A stretch of DNA of 63,139 nucleotides from an uncultured Acetatifactor sp. (GCA_910577035.1 CAJTKW010000023.1:1-63139); one strand, 5' to 3'; shown: positions 50,489 to 60,340, counted from the stretch's first letter. Translations and numbers: made by a program. Notes: generated from the sequence alone by a model not told the origin.

Positions 50489-52739
50489 GCTGCAGAAAAT
50501 ATGGTGCAGGCGCAGCTTTCTGCTCCTGACCTGCATCCTGTTTGCCATAAACGCTTTTTTCCTGTGGTACACAAGCCTGGGAGGGGAGGGAGAACCGAAG
50601 CTTTCCTCCTATAAAAGATTTCAGGCACGGACGGGAAAAATGTCCGAGGCCCAAAAGAGGGCCTATATGGAGGAATATAAACAGACCATTGACGGCGTTA
50701 TCCATGTAAGAAGCGTTCTGGCCTTGCAGAACAGCGAAATGGGAGCCGTTTTTGCCGAGGAGGAAAAGCGGGAGCATCCGGGGATGTTCGAAACTTATTA
50801 TGATTTGTTCGTGTCCGATGAGTATCTTCGCTATACAGAGTCCCTGGAGCTGGAAAGCAAGTTTGTGAACAGCCTGTATGAAGAAGCAGAGAAGGTGGCC
50901 GGGTATGGGGACTATCTTACGTCCGTACAGGAATGCAGAAGTATCCTGGAGGGAATTTCTATTTTCAGCGCCGGGGAGGAGGATGACTTTTCCACGCGTA
51001 ACATACAGAAGAGCGCCGCCGATTATGGGGACCTGACCACGGAAGGAATATGCTGGATGCCTGCCAAACCGGTGGTTTCCGCCATGGAAAGCCCTCTGAC
51101 GGACATCCTGTTGATTCTGTCCACAGTCCTGTTTACGGGAAGTCTGGTGCTGGAAGAGAAACAAAAGGCACTTATTCTGGTTACCCGCAGCACGAAAAAC
51201 GGATTGGGCCGCAGCATCCTTGCCAAACTTTCGGCCCTGTTGATTCACTGTATGGTGGTTCCGGTCCTTTTTTACGGGGGGAATTGCCTTTATTTTGGCC
51301 TTACGGCAGGCTGGTGTAATTGGAATGCAAGGCTGCAGTCTCTTGCACCGTATCTGGAAAGTAATCTTTCCGTCAGTATTTTGGGCTATCTGCTTCTTTC
51401 CGTTATCACCAAGGGGGTTGTGCTGTTCGGGGCCGGGGCACTGCTGGCGGCCGTCTGTATCCTTGCGGAAAATATGATATTGCCATATTTTGCGGGAGGG
51501 GCGTATTGGACCGTCAGCTGGGTATTGTATGAGTTCATTCCCGGAGCTTCCGGCTGGAGCCCCCTTAAATCTGTCAATCCCTACGGCGCTATGAGGTGTG
51601 AAAAGCTGTATGGTGCTTATTGCAACCTGAATCTGTGGGGACATCCCATTTCCCGGACCGCACTGTCCTGGATGGGGACAGGCCTGGCAGTCATCGGCGG
51701 TATTGTTTTCAGCTTTGTTTTCTACCGGCAGGGAAGACGGCTGCAGATTTCCCGGGGGGCGAAACGCCGGCGGCATTGCTTTCGCCCTCATGCCTGCCTC
51801 CTTCGGCATGAAGGCTACAAAATTTTGATTACCAATCATGCGCTTGTCATTTTGCTGGCCTTCAGCGGGCTGCTCGCTTATTATGAGTTTACGCGTACCT
51901 ACGCCCCGTCCGTGCAGGAACAGTATTATCAGGACATTATGCTGCGGCTGGAGGGAAGGCAGACCGATGAAAAAAGTGCATTGATCGCAGCCGAGGAGGC
52001 AAGGTACCGGGAGGCCTTTGGGGAAATCGATAAAATCGAGGCGGCGGTGGCGTCCGGTGAGCTGGACGAGGAGACGGGCAGAAGCATGAAAAGCAAATGG
52101 CAGGGTATTATTGCCTTTTATCCGGCTTTTCAGAGGGTGGCGCAGCAGCATCAATTTGTGTGCGAACATGGAGGAGAGTATATCTATGATACGGGATACC
52201 TGTATTTGCTTGGCATCAGGGGAGACGACGGACGGAATGTTTTTCTGTTAGTGACTTTGGGCATCATTCTTGCATTCAGCCAGGTGATTTCCATGGAGTA
52301 CCAGAGCGGGGCGTGGGCCATTCTGTTTGCGACTGCGAAGGGAAAGCGCAGTATTATGGCACGAAAGGCAGGAGTCTGCCTGCTCTCTGCCGCCGTGTTC
52401 CTGGCCCTGCCCCTTGTGTGCAGGTTTATCAGCGTTTCCGCTGTATTTCCCATTCGCGGCCTGCTTTCCGGCGCGGGAAATATTCCGATTTACCGGGGCT
52501 GGACTCTGCAGATACCGGCAGTTGTGCCGATCCTGGCAAAGCTGCTTGCGCAGATGCTATGCGGTGTTGTCCTGACTTTTGCCGTACTGGCCTTTTCCGG
52601 CTGCTGCAGGAATCATGCCCGGGCCATATTCCTTGGCTTTCTGGTCCTGTGCGTGCCGGTGATTCTGACAGTGCTGGGATTTGACTTTGCTCAGTGGCTT
52701 TCCCTGTATCCGCTGTATTCCGTAAAGGCTTCGTTTTAA
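50466..52739 (+). CDS. ABC transporter permease (ABC-2-like, large)
   Basis: A permease of about 757 residues with two halves. Each half has one N-proximal helix (LLLTCILFAINAFFLWY and ITNHALVILLAFSGLLAYY), a long outer domain and a bundle of helices, suggesting an internal duplication or fused permease pair. ATG 50466 with GAGAGGAGG, overlapping the ATPase gene. It probably exports a peptide or drug under control of the 46260/46925 two-component pair. The substrate is unknown. Confidence 0.85.
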   Translation: MRRLIPYELQKIWCRRSFLLLTCILFAINAFFLWYTSLGGEGEPKLSSYKRFQARTGKMSEAQKRAYMEEYKQTIDGVIHVRSVLALQNSEMGAVFAEEEKREHPGMFETYYDLFVSDEYLRYTESLELESKFVNSLYEEAEKVAGYGDYLTSVQECRSILEGISIFSAGEEDDFSTRNIQKSAADYGDLTTEGICWMPAKPVVSAMESPLTDILLILSTVLFTGSLVLEEKQKALILVTRSTKNGLGRSILAKLSALLIHCMVVPVLFYGGNCLYFGLTAGWCNWNARLQSLAPYLESNLSVSILGYLLLSVITKGVVLFGAGALLAAVCILAENMILPYFAGGAYWTVSWVLYEFIPGASGWSPLKSVNPYGAMRCEKLYGAYCNLNLWGHPISRTALSWMGTGLAVIGGIVFSFVFYRQGRRLQISRGAKRRRHCFRPHACLLRHEGYKILITNHALVILLAFSGLLAYYEFTRTYAPSVQEQYYQDIMLRLEGRQTDEKSALIAAEEARYREAFGEIDKIEAAVASGELDEETGRSMKSKWQGIIAFYPAFQRVAQQHQFVCEHGGEYIYDTGYLYLLGIRGDDGRNVFLLVTLGIILAFSQVISMEYQSGAWAILFATAKGKRSIMARKAGVCLLSAAVFLALPLVCRFISVSAVFPIRGLLSGAGNIPIYRGWTLQIPAVVPILAKLLAQMLCGVVLTFAVLAFSGCCRNHARAIFLGFLVLCVPVILTVLGFDFAQWLSLYPLYSVKASF

Positions 52740-52758
52740 AATGATGATGGAATGTCAG

Positions 52759-52788
52759 TTGCCAAATGGTATCCCGGGATGATATAAT
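52759..52788 (+). promoter_or_regulatory. Promoter of the degV-like gene
   Basis: TTGCCA (52759-52764), 18 bases, TATAAT (52783-52788). Confidence 0.65.
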
Positions 52789-52827
52789 GTGGTATGTCAA
52801 TCGATCAGCGATACCATGGAGGTGCTT

Positions 52828-53697
52828 ATGTTCAAGCTTGTAACAGATAATATGGCGGATCTGCCCCGGGAATATCTGAAAGAGCATGCGGTGGAGTTTA
52901 TTTCTCTGAGCTATATATTGGACGGCGAGGTATACGGAAGGGAAAAAGAGTTGGACTACAGGGACTTTTATGGGATGATGAGAAACGGTAAGATGCCCAC
53001 GACTTCTCAGGTCAATCCCCAGGAGGCCAGAACCTTTTTCGAGGCGTGCATCAGGGAAAACAGGGAAATTTTGTACATTGCCTTTTCATCCGGCTTAAGC
53101 GGCACCTGCAACAGCGGGAAGATTGCCGCGGAGGAAATCATGCAGGAGCGGCCTGATGTAAAAATTGTGGTAATTGACAGCCTGGCGGCATCTTTGGGAG
53201 AGGGTCTGCTGGTCCATAAGGCGGTCGGAATGCGTGACCGGGGGAAAAGCCTGGAAGAGACGGCGGAGTGGCTGGAAGCGCATAAGCTGAATCTGGTGCA
53301 TGCCTTTACGGTGGATGATTTGTTCCACCTCCACAGAGGAGGGCGGGTCAGTAAGACGGCCGCCATTCTGGGGACGCTGATTTCCATCAAGCCCAAGCTG
53401 CATGTGGACAATGACGGCCATCTGATTCTGATCGGCAAAGTCAGGGGCCGAAGGAAGTCCCTGGATTCCCTGGTGGATTATATGGAAGAGAAAATGGGGC
53501 ACTGGCTGCAGGAAAATAAGGAGGATTACGTCTTTATCAGCCATGGGGATGCCCTGGAGGATGCGGAGTACGTCAGAGAACAGATCCGAAAACGGTTTGG
53601 CATGGAGCATTTCCTGATTAATAATGTGGGCCCTGTCATCGGCGCACATTCAGGGCCCGGGACCATCGCGCTGTTCTTCATGGGAGAAGCGAGGTAG
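52828..53697 (+). CDS. DegV-family fatty-acid-binding protein
   Basis: A 289-residue protein of the DegV family, the fatty-acid-binding (FakB-like) partner of fatty acid kinase. FKLVTDNMADLP, TSQVNP (ligand-carboxylate Thr-Ser), SSGLSGTCNSGKIAAEE, VIDSLAASLGEG, and HRGGRVSK are the family hallmarks. Start ATG 52828 with CATGGAGG; the upstream GTG 52789 overlaps the promoter -10 box and is excluded. Confidence 0.92.
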   Translation: MFKLVTDNMADLPREYLKEHAVEFISLSYILDGEVYGREKELDYRDFYGMMRNGKMPTTSQVNPQEARTFFEACIRENREILYIAFSSGLSGTCNSGKIAAEEIMQERPDVKIVVIDSLAASLGEGLLVHKAVGMRDRGKSLEETAEWLEAHKLNLVHAFTVDDLFHLHRGGRVSKTAAILGTLISIKPKLHVDNDGHLILIGKVRGRRKSLDSLVDYMEEKMGHWLQENKEDYVFISHGDALEDAEYVREQIRKRFGMEHFLINNVGPVIGAHSGPGTIALFFMGEAR

Positions 53698-53734
53698 AAG
53701 GCATTTTAATAACCTGGAAAGGGAGGACAACAGT

Positions 53735-55456
53735 GTGAAGAAAAAGAGGATACTCACCTGTCTGCTTGGCGTGGCTGTGGCACTCTGTATGGCGGCCTGC
53801 GGCAGCGGGGGCGCGGAGGATTCGCTGTCAGCAGGCGGGGAAGGGAACGGAAACGGATCCCTTACGGGAAGCGGAGACAGGGATCAGAAGGACAGCGGAG
53901 AAGACATACCGGCAGGAAGCGGGGCAGAAGGGGAAAACGGGGAAGAAAGCGGAGCGCAGGATTCGAAGGAAAACGGAGAGGCTATGGCAAAAGAGGAAAC
54001 AGATTACAAAGTAGACTATGAAGGGATTGCAAAGGCAAAGATTGAGGCCGGTGTCAGCGTACATGATCCTTCCGTCTTTCGGGCGGACGGGAAATACTAC
54101 ATATTCGGTTCCCATATGTCCACGGCAGTTTCCGGAGACCTGCGTCACTGGACTTCCCTGGGAGACGGATATCAGAACAGCAATCCCGTTTATCAGGGGC
54201 TGCTGGAGAACAAAGAAGCCTTTGCCTATACGGGGAGCAAGACCAGTTTGATTCCCACGGACGACGGCGGATTTCATGTGTGGGCGCCGGATATAATCTT
54301 CAATGAAGCCACGGGGCTCTATTATCTGTATTTCTGCACTACGTCCACCTGGAACGCATCCAATTTGTGTTACGCCACCAGTGAGACGGTTGAGGGACCT
54401 TATGAGTGGAAGGGGGTCCTGATCTGTTCCGGATTTACGGAAGGATCCCTGGGCGCTACCAATGTGACGGAATATGTGGACAGGGAGGAAGCTAAGGCCC
54501 GGTATATCAAAGGGAACGGGGAGTATAATTTTGACCGGTATCCCAATGCCATTGACCCGACGGTATTATATGATGCGGAGGGGCGGCTGTGGATGGTATA
54601 CGGCTCCTGGTCCGGGGGTATGTTCCTTCTGGAGCTGGATCCCGAGACCGGAGAGGTGCTTCACCCGGAGGCGGACGAGGAAAATCAGGTGGACCCCTAT
54701 TTCGGAAAGCGTTTGATGGGCGGGCTTCACACCTCCATAGAAGCGCCGTACATAATGTACGACGGGGAAAGCGGATACTATTATCTGTTTGTGTCCTACG
54801 GCGGCCTTACCAGGACCGGCGGTTACCAGATCCGGGTCTTCCGTTCCGAGACCATTGACGGGGAGTATGTGGATATGAACGGGAAATATCCTCTGGATAC
54901 CGGGAACATGAAGCAGAGCCCCTATGGATTAAAGCTGTCCGGCAACTATTACCTTCCCAGCCTGCCAATGGCATATATGGCCACGGGGCATAACTCTGCG
55001 TTTATAGACGATGACGGGAAAAAGTATATTGTGAACCATACCCGATTTGACATGAATGCCGAGTACCATGAGCCCAGGGTACACCAGTTTATTGTGAATG
55101 AAGAGGGTTGGCCCTGTATGCTGCCCTATGCCACAGACGGGGAGACGGCCAGTGCAGACGGCTATGAGGCGGCGGAGCTGGCAGGGAAATATTATGTGAT
55201 TAATCAGGGGACTGCCATTAATGCCGACATTGCCCGGCCCTTTATCCTTTATCTGGAGGAGGACGGCACGGTGCGGGGCAAGGATGTCCAGGGCAGCTGG
55301 CAGGCAAAGGCAGGAAGCTGCTTCATGAACATTACCTATGGGGATCAGAGCTACAGCGGTGTGTTCTGTCAGATGAACGATGAGGCCGGAACCCAAGTGA
55401 TGACCTTCAGCGCCGTGGGCAATAATGAAAGTGTCTGGGGCGTGAAATATCCGTAG
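53735..55456 (+). CDS. GH43-family arabinanase-like lipoprotein
   Basis: A 573-residue exported lipoprotein: signal peptide with lipobox MAAC (Cys about 22), then a low-complexity Gly/Ser/Glu/Asp linker to about 85, then a five-bladed GH43 domain. Catalytic residues: Asp in VHDPSVFRADGKYYIFGSH, Asp in AIDPTVLYDAEG, and Glu in GLHTSIEAPYIM. A C-terminal beta domain (about 480-573) resembles the extra domain of arabinan endo-1,5-alpha-L-arabinosidases. Start: GTG 53735 with GGGAGGAC. It would act on plant arabinan at the cell surface. It stands alone, with a terminator after it. Confidence 0.88.
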   Translation: MKKKRILTCLLGVAVALCMAACGSGGAEDSLSAGGEGNGNGSLTGSGDRDQKDSGEDIPAGSGAEGENGEESGAQDSKENGEAMAKEETDYKVDYEGIAKAKIEAGVSVHDPSVFRADGKYYIFGSHMSTAVSGDLRHWTSLGDGYQNSNPVYQGLLENKEAFAYTGSKTSLIPTDDGGFHVWAPDIIFNEATGLYYLYFCTTSTWNASNLCYATSETVEGPYEWKGVLICSGFTEGSLGATNVTEYVDREEAKARYIKGNGEYNFDRYPNAIDPTVLYDAEGRLWMVYGSWSGGMFLLELDPETGEVLHPEADEENQVDPYFGKRLMGGLHTSIEAPYIMYDGESGYYYLFVSYGGLTRTGGYQIRVFRSETIDGEYVDMNGKYPLDTGNMKQSPYGLKLSGNYYLPSLPMAYMATGHNSAFIDDDGKKYIVNHTRFDMNAEYHEPRVHQFIVNEEGWPCMLPYATDGETASADGYEAAELAGKYYVINQGTAINADIARPFILYLEEDGTVRGKDVQGSWQAKAGSCFMNITYGDQSYSGVFCQMNDEAGTQVMTFSAVGNNESVWGVKYP

Positions 55457-55537
55457 GACGGCTGCTTTGACCGGATGTAAGAGGAAGGATTTTTGACGGA
55501 AAAGGCAGAATACGCAGGAAAACTTGCAAAATGATAG

Positions 55538-55577
55538 AAAACTCTTGCTTTTCAAAGTAGAAAAGCAGGAGTTTTTT
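55538..55577 (+). terminator. Rho-independent terminator after the GH43 gene
   Basis: A 14-bp stem AAACTCTTGCTTTT (55539-55552) / AAAAGCAGGAGTTT (55561-55574) with one G-U pair and an 8-base loop, then further T. The rest of 55457-55683 shows no gene. Confidence 0.9.
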
Positions 55578-55683
55578 GAATTGTGCATAATTAGCAGCAT
55601 AATTACCATTTTTCAAGGCAGTAACACGAGGAGGCAGCAAGGGAAGAAAGTCCTTACAATGTAAAAGTGCATACTCAATAGGG

Positions 55684-55763
55684 TTAAGCATTGCTTAATA
55701 TAACAGCAGCACACGCCGCTTTTACTTAAGCGGCAATTGGTATACAATATAAGCATCACTTAA
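55684..55763 (+). promoter_or_regulatory. Operator/promoter region of the XRE regulator
   Basis: TTAAGCA-T-TGCTTAA (55684-55698) is a perfect 15-bp palindrome. GCCGCTT-TTACTT-AAGCGGC (55715-55734) is a second inverted repeat. TAAGCATCACTTAA (55750-55763) is a worn copy of the first, just before the ribosome site. TACAAT (55743-55748) is a likely -10 box. The arrangement suggests autorepression by the XRE protein. Confidence 0.55.
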
Positions 55764-55775
55764 AGGAGGCGTAAA

Positions 55776-56621
55776 ATGAATCATTTGATGATTGGGGAGC
55801 AAATACAGAAATTCAGGAAGGCGGCCGGGCTGACCCAAAAGGAGCTTGGGGAGGCGCTTGGGGTCAGCAGCTCGGCGGTTTCCCAGTGGGAGACCGGCGG
55901 AACACCGGACATATCGCTGCTGCCTGCTCTGGCGGACAGACTGGGAGTCAGCATTGACGCTTTGTTCGGACGGGAAGAAATCACGAGGGAAAATATGGAC
56001 GAGGCGCTGCCCCGTTATCTGACATCGCTGCCGGAATCGAAACGTCTGGATGAGATCTGCCGTCTTATGTGGAAGGTAATGAAAGCGTTCTGTATGAATT
56101 TTCAAGATCAGCTTACCGAAAGCATTGATATTTCCGGCGGATTTCAATTTCGTCTGGTTTCAGACAGGGGGACTATGGCAGGCAGCGCGTTGGAGAAAAT
56201 GCCGTTTGTATGGATATTCCCGGAACCGGAGCAGGGGTATGCCGCGGCCTTTTCTTCAAATGACGAGTACCGCAGGCTGTTTAAGACACTTTCCGATCCT
56301 CATGCGCTGGAACTGTTACAGCTTCTATATCAGCGGCCGCCCAGGCACTGTACCGCGGACGTGATTGTAAAGCGTCTTGGAATCGATGGCGGGGAAACCC
56401 GGGCACTTCTGTCGGAATTTGCACAGCTGGAGCTGGTGCAGGAGCTGGAACTGGAAACGGAGAATGGGGACATAAAGGTATATAACATCAATGACTGCGG
56501 GGGCCTGGTGCCGTTTCTCTATGCCTCGCAGATGATGTTTCACTCCCAGGGATCTGTTGTTTTCCGTTTTGATCGAAAGAAACCGCTTTTAAATCAAGCA
56601 GATACTGTGGACAAGGACTGA
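55776..56621 (+). CDS. XRE-family regulator with C-terminal ArsR-like winged helix
   Basis: A 281-residue regulator. N-terminal Cro/CI helix-turn-helix (IQKFRKAAGLTQKELGEALG...SAVSQWETG, about 6-62). The central region (about 95-175) has no family I recognise. The C-terminal part (about 180-245) resembles an ArsR winged helix: LFKTLSDPHALELLQLLYQ, LLSEFAQLELVQEL. Two DNA-binding domains in one chain is unusual. It probably controls itself and the ABC exporter 78 bp downstream. Confidence 0.82.
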   Translation: MNHLMIGEQIQKFRKAAGLTQKELGEALGVSSSAVSQWETGGTPDISLLPALADRLGVSIDALFGREEITRENMDEALPRYLTSLPESKRLDEICRLMWKVMKAFCMNFQDQLTESIDISGGFQFRLVSDRGTMAGSALEKMPFVWIFPEPEQGYAAAFSSNDEYRRLFKTLSDPHALELLQLLYQRPPRHCTADVIVKRLGIDGGETRALLSEFAQLELVQELELETENGDIKVYNINDCGGLVPFLYASQMMFHSQGSVVFRFDRKKPLLNQADTVDKD

Positions 56622-56699
56622 AAAATAAGTCTGTTGCCCGCGTCTCTCGGTTATACAATACTTCGGAATGAGCGAAAACAAGTAGAGGAGGATAATAAG

Positions 56700-58307
56700 A
56701 TGTACAGATATATAAAGGCAAGATTTGGGCAGTTTCTGGGAGTGACGATGCTTCTGATCGCCTTCACGGCAATAACAAGGGCATCCAGCCTGATAGAGCA
56801 GCGCCTGATTGATGCGGCGATGGGACAGGACCTGGCGGGGCTTCGCCGGTATATTCCGCTGGCGGTGGGGGCTGCCTGTATTCAGGCGGTGGTTTTTGTC
56901 ATTGCTTCCGTATGTAGGGATGTCTTTCGGGTGGCGCTGACAAATGATGCCAGGATGGCGGTCTTTGACGGCATTATGCGCAGAAGTCCCAGGGATTTTG
57001 AAAAGAAGCATTCTTCAGACTATGTTTCCGCCCTGATTAATGATATGTCTACGATTCAGGGACGGTATCATATATTATTTATGGGAGTAGTGACGGTATC
57101 ACTGATGCTATTTACCACGGTGATGATGTTTTATTATCAGCCCATGGTGACAGTGTTTGCCATTTTCAGCGCCCTTTTGATGACGGCAGTGCCGCTGACT
57201 CTTGGGGGTGTGACAGCCAGATGGCAGAAGAAGCGTTCAGAGCAGCTTTCAGCCCTGACCTCCATGCTTTCGGAATGCTTTGGCGGTTTTGAGACGATTA
57301 CGACCTTTGGGATCAGCCGGCAGATCCGCCGCCGGTTTCAGGAATGCAGTAAGGCGCTGCGGGATTGTGACAGCCGTGCGGAAGGACTTGACGCATTTAC
57401 CGACAGTCTCGCCCAGCTGTTAAGCCTTCTTGCCCAGACGGGAATTCTTGTGCTATCCTGCTGGATGGTATATAAGGGCCGAATGACGATTGGCGGGATG
57501 GTAGTGTTTACGGGGCTGAACAGTTCGTTCTGCTCAGGGCTTTCCACGACCCTGATGCTGGCGCCGATGCTTAAGGGTGTCAAGCCGATCACTGACCGCG
57601 TAAACGAGCTTGCGGATTATGTGTGCGAGGAAAAGCAGGGAGGGAAAGAGCCGTCTTTTCGGGAAAGTGTAGAGGTGAAGGACCTTGGATTTGGATATGA
57701 GGAAGGAAGCTCTGTAATAAAGCAGCTGTCCCTGACTCTGCGCCGGGGCGGCAAATATGCTCTGACAGGTGGCAGCGGCAGTGGTAAGAGTACGTTGATA
57801 CACCTTTTGCTTGGGGATTATCCCGACTATGAGGGCGGAATCTATTATGACGGGACGGAGATGAAGGAGCTGAAGCGGGATAAACTGCATCAGGTGGCGG
57901 CATGTATTCACCAGGACGTATTTCTTTTTGACGATACCATACGCAATAATATCTGCCTGTATGAAGAGTTCAGCGACGAGCAGTTTGCCTGGGCGCTTAA
58001 GGTAAGCGGTGTCAGCAAATTTACGGATACCCTTGCAGAAGGAGTCTTCTATCAGGTAGGAGAGCGTGGGGAAAGGCTCTCCGGCGGCCAGAAGCAGCGG
58101 ATTGCAATTGCCAGGGCACTGATCCGGAACACGGATTTCCTGATTCTCGATGAGGGCACGTCAGCGTTGGATGCGCAGACCGCCGGGGAAATCGAGAATG
58201 AACTTCTGAAACTGGAGAAGCTGACGCTGCTTACCATCACCCACCACTTGAAGAGACCGGAGGAATATGACGAAGTGTTTGCCTTACAGGAAGGGAAGAT
58301 TGCCTGA
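56700..58307 (+). CDS. ABC exporter half-transporter (fused membrane and ATPase domains)
   Basis: A 535-residue half-transporter: six membrane helices (about 1-290), then the ATPase with Walker A GGSGSGKST, signature RLSGGQKQR, Walker B FLILDEGTSALD. Start ATG 56700 with GAGGAGGAT. As it is a single gene it should form a homodimer. Given the XRE regulator it may export a peptide or toxic compound. Confidence 0.9.
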   Translation: MYRYIKARFGQFLGVTMLLIAFTAITRASSLIEQRLIDAAMGQDLAGLRRYIPLAVGAACIQAVVFVIASVCRDVFRVALTNDARMAVFDGIMRRSPRDFEKKHSSDYVSALINDMSTIQGRYHILFMGVVTVSLMLFTTVMMFYYQPMVTVFAIFSALLMTAVPLTLGGVTARWQKKRSEQLSALTSMLSECFGGFETITTFGISRQIRRRFQECSKALRDCDSRAEGLDAFTDSLAQLLSLLAQTGILVLSCWMVYKGRMTIGGMVVFTGLNSSFCSGLSTTLMLAPMLKGVKPITDRVNELADYVCEEKQGGKEPSFRESVEVKDLGFGYEEGSSVIKQLSLTLRRGGKYALTGGSGSGKSTLIHLLLGDYPDYEGGIYYDGTEMKELKRDKLHQVAACIHQDVFLFDDTIRNNICLYEEFSDEQFAWALKVSGVSKFTDTLAEGVFYQVGERGERLSGGQKQRIAIARALIRNTDFLILDEGTSALDAQTAGEIENELLKLEKLTLLTITHHLKRPEEYDEVFALQEGKIA

Positions 58308-58380
58308 TCCCGATCCCTCTTGACCTGCCCTGAATTTCGGTGCCGCATAGTGTTATGAAATATAGACGACACTGTTTGTC

Positions 58381-60177
58381 ATGATACGTATGGGAAAGGC
58401 CGCCCGGAGAAGAACCGGGTCTTACGGCAGAGTGTTGGCAGAGGCGCTGTGCCGGATATGGGGTATGGGGAGATACATAATGGGAGGATCGGGATTTTGG
58501 CATGAGAAGGAGGCTTACATAGTTTCCTTGATGAATTCTCTGAATATGCTTGCAGAGAACGCCTATATTTATATTCTGAATCTTGAACAGGACAGGACGT
58601 GGTTTTCGGAGACCACCAGGAATCGTTTCGGAATTGCGGACACCTGCTCCTGCATTTCGGATCATTATGATATTATGCGCAGACTGGTTCATCCTGATGA
58701 TTGGTGGGAGTATGAAGGGGGAGTTCCGGAGCGTATGCGGGGAGAAAAGCTGAATTGGGAATTGTGTGTCCGGATCAGGGATACTTCCGGGGAATACCAT
58801 CTGTACAGCATTCATGCCGATATTGTAACGGACGGGGAAAGCGGAGAGAAATATCTGCTGATGCTGATGCACAATGAGAACGTTCTGCCCAGGATTGATG
58901 CCCTGACGGATCTGTATTCCCAGGCCAGGTTTATGGCAGATATGGACGGGGCCATTGAGACAGGAGCTCCCTTTGCGGTGTTGATGATTAAGCTGGAACA
59001 GTTTACCAATCTGAGCATTATTTACGGTACTGACTTTACGAATCAGGTCTTAAAAGAGACGGCGCTGCAGTTAATTTATATGATGAATGAGGACAGCGCG
59101 GTATATCGTCTCGACGGGCCCAAATTTGGTTTCATATTAAAAAAGTGCGATCGGGAGAAGCTGCTGGCCTTCGTGCAGATGCTGCGGGATGCGCTGGAAA
59201 GAGGTATCCGGGCAAATGACCGGCGAATCACATTGAAAATGTGTGCGGGAGCAATTCTGATCGAGCAGCAGTACGAGGGCAGGGCAGATTCTCTAACCTC
59301 CAAGGCCGCCTATGCCCTGGGACATTCGGAGACGGAGCACCAGGGAAAGCTGATTATTTTTAACGATGAAGTACGTACATCGGGGAATGCAGACCTGGAT
59401 CTGATGAAGGTGATTCACCAGTCGGTCCGCGAGAACTGCCGGGGATTTTATGTGGTATATCAGCCTATTGTGGAGTCCGGGACAGGGCATATCGTGGGAG
59501 CGGAGGCTCTGGTCCGGTGGCGCAGGGAGCCATATGGCAATGTCCCGCCCGGTATGTTCATTGAATGGATGGAGAAGGATCCGGGGATGTACAAGCTGGG
59601 AAATTATATACTGCAGACGGCTCTGTGTGAAACAGTAGGACTGCTTGCGCTTTTGCCGGAATTTGTGCTGAATGTGAATGTGTCGGCAAGGCAGATGGAG
59701 CGGGCGGAGTTCCGGGGGGAGGTGCTGCGGGTTCTGGAGCAGGCGAAATTTCCGGCCAACCATTTGTGCCTTGAGCTGACGGAGCGATGCAGGGATATGC
59801 CGTTGGAGGTGATCAAGGGAGAAGTGGAATTCTTTCAGAAATATGGTATTCGCATGGCAATGGACGATTACGGGACCGGAAGCGCATCCTCAGGGATTGT
59901 GCTTCACGCGCCTATGGATGAAATCAAGCTGGATATGAGTTTCATCCGGGGAATCACCGAGGATACGAAAAAGCAGGCCATGGTTCGTTCCATCGTGGAT
60001 TTTGCCAACAGCTGCGGCATGAGCACCTGTCTGGAGGGTGTGGAAACAGAGGAATTACAGGATTATCTGAGAAGCTTTAATGCCACCTGGTTCCAGGGGT
60101 ATTACTACTCGAAGCCTTTGAAGATCGAAAGATTCCGTGAGCTGGTGGAAATGTGTACCCAACGACGCACGGGATAG
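58381..60177 (+). CDS. PAS-like / degenerate GGDEF / EAL protein (c-di-GMP phosphodiesterase)
   Basis: Up to 598 residues; ATG 58480 (GGGGAGA upstream) is an alternative start giving 565. N-terminal PAS-like sensor (about 60-155), a GGDEF-fold domain whose active site is RLDGPKF instead of GGDEF, thus inactive as a cyclase, and an EAL domain. The EAL active-site set is complete: GAEALVRW, NVNVSARQ, LELTER, MDDYGTGS, IKLDMSF, EGVETEE. It should hydrolyse cyclic di-GMP, perhaps tuned by GTP binding at the GGDEF-like domain. No membrane helix. A terminator follows. Confidence 0.88.
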   Translation: MIRMGKAARRRTGSYGRVLAEALCRIWGMGRYIMGGSGFWHEKEAYIVSLMNSLNMLAENAYIYILNLEQDRTWFSETTRNRFGIADTCSCISDHYDIMRRLVHPDDWWEYEGGVPERMRGEKLNWELCVRIRDTSGEYHLYSIHADIVTDGESGEKYLLMLMHNENVLPRIDALTDLYSQARFMADMDGAIETGAPFAVLMIKLEQFTNLSIIYGTDFTNQVLKETALQLIYMMNEDSAVYRLDGPKFGFILKKCDREKLLAFVQMLRDALERGIRANDRRITLKMCAGAILIEQQYEGRADSLTSKAAYALGHSETEHQGKLIIFNDEVRTSGNADLDLMKVIHQSVRENCRGFYVVYQPIVESGTGHIVGAEALVRWRREPYGNVPPGMFIEWMEKDPGMYKLGNYILQTALCETVGLLALLPEFVLNVNVSARQMERAEFRGEVLRVLEQAKFPANHLCLELTERCRDMPLEVIKGEVEFFQKYGIRMAMDDYGTGSASSGIVLHAPMDEIKLDMSFIRGITEDTKKQAMVRSIVDFANSCGMSTCLEGVETEELQDYLRSFNATWFQGYYYSKPLKIERFRELVEMCTQRRTG

Positions 60178-60255
60178 AAAGTTTAAATTATCACATCTTT
60201 ATTTACGCGATGGTCATAAAATCAAGGTGTCCTTTGGACGCTTTCAGCTTTACTG

Positions 60256-60299
60256 CGCAGCAAGATAGATCTTCTGTCATCTTGCTGCGGCTTTTTGTT
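60256..60299 (+). terminator. Rho-independent terminator after the EAL gene
   Basis: An 11-bp stem CGCAGCAAGAT (60256-60266) / ATCTTGCTGCG (60279-60289), then GCTTTTTGTTTT. Confidence 0.85.
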
Positions 60300-60340
60300 T
60301 TCGCATAAAACCATGATAAATCTTAGTTATAATTTTGGAA

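Noticed and set aside
50346..52169. A 607-residue open frame on the minus strand opposite the ABC permease.
   Set aside because: Same reason: composition is that of an antisense shadow and the plus-strand frame has helices, ribosome site and operon context.
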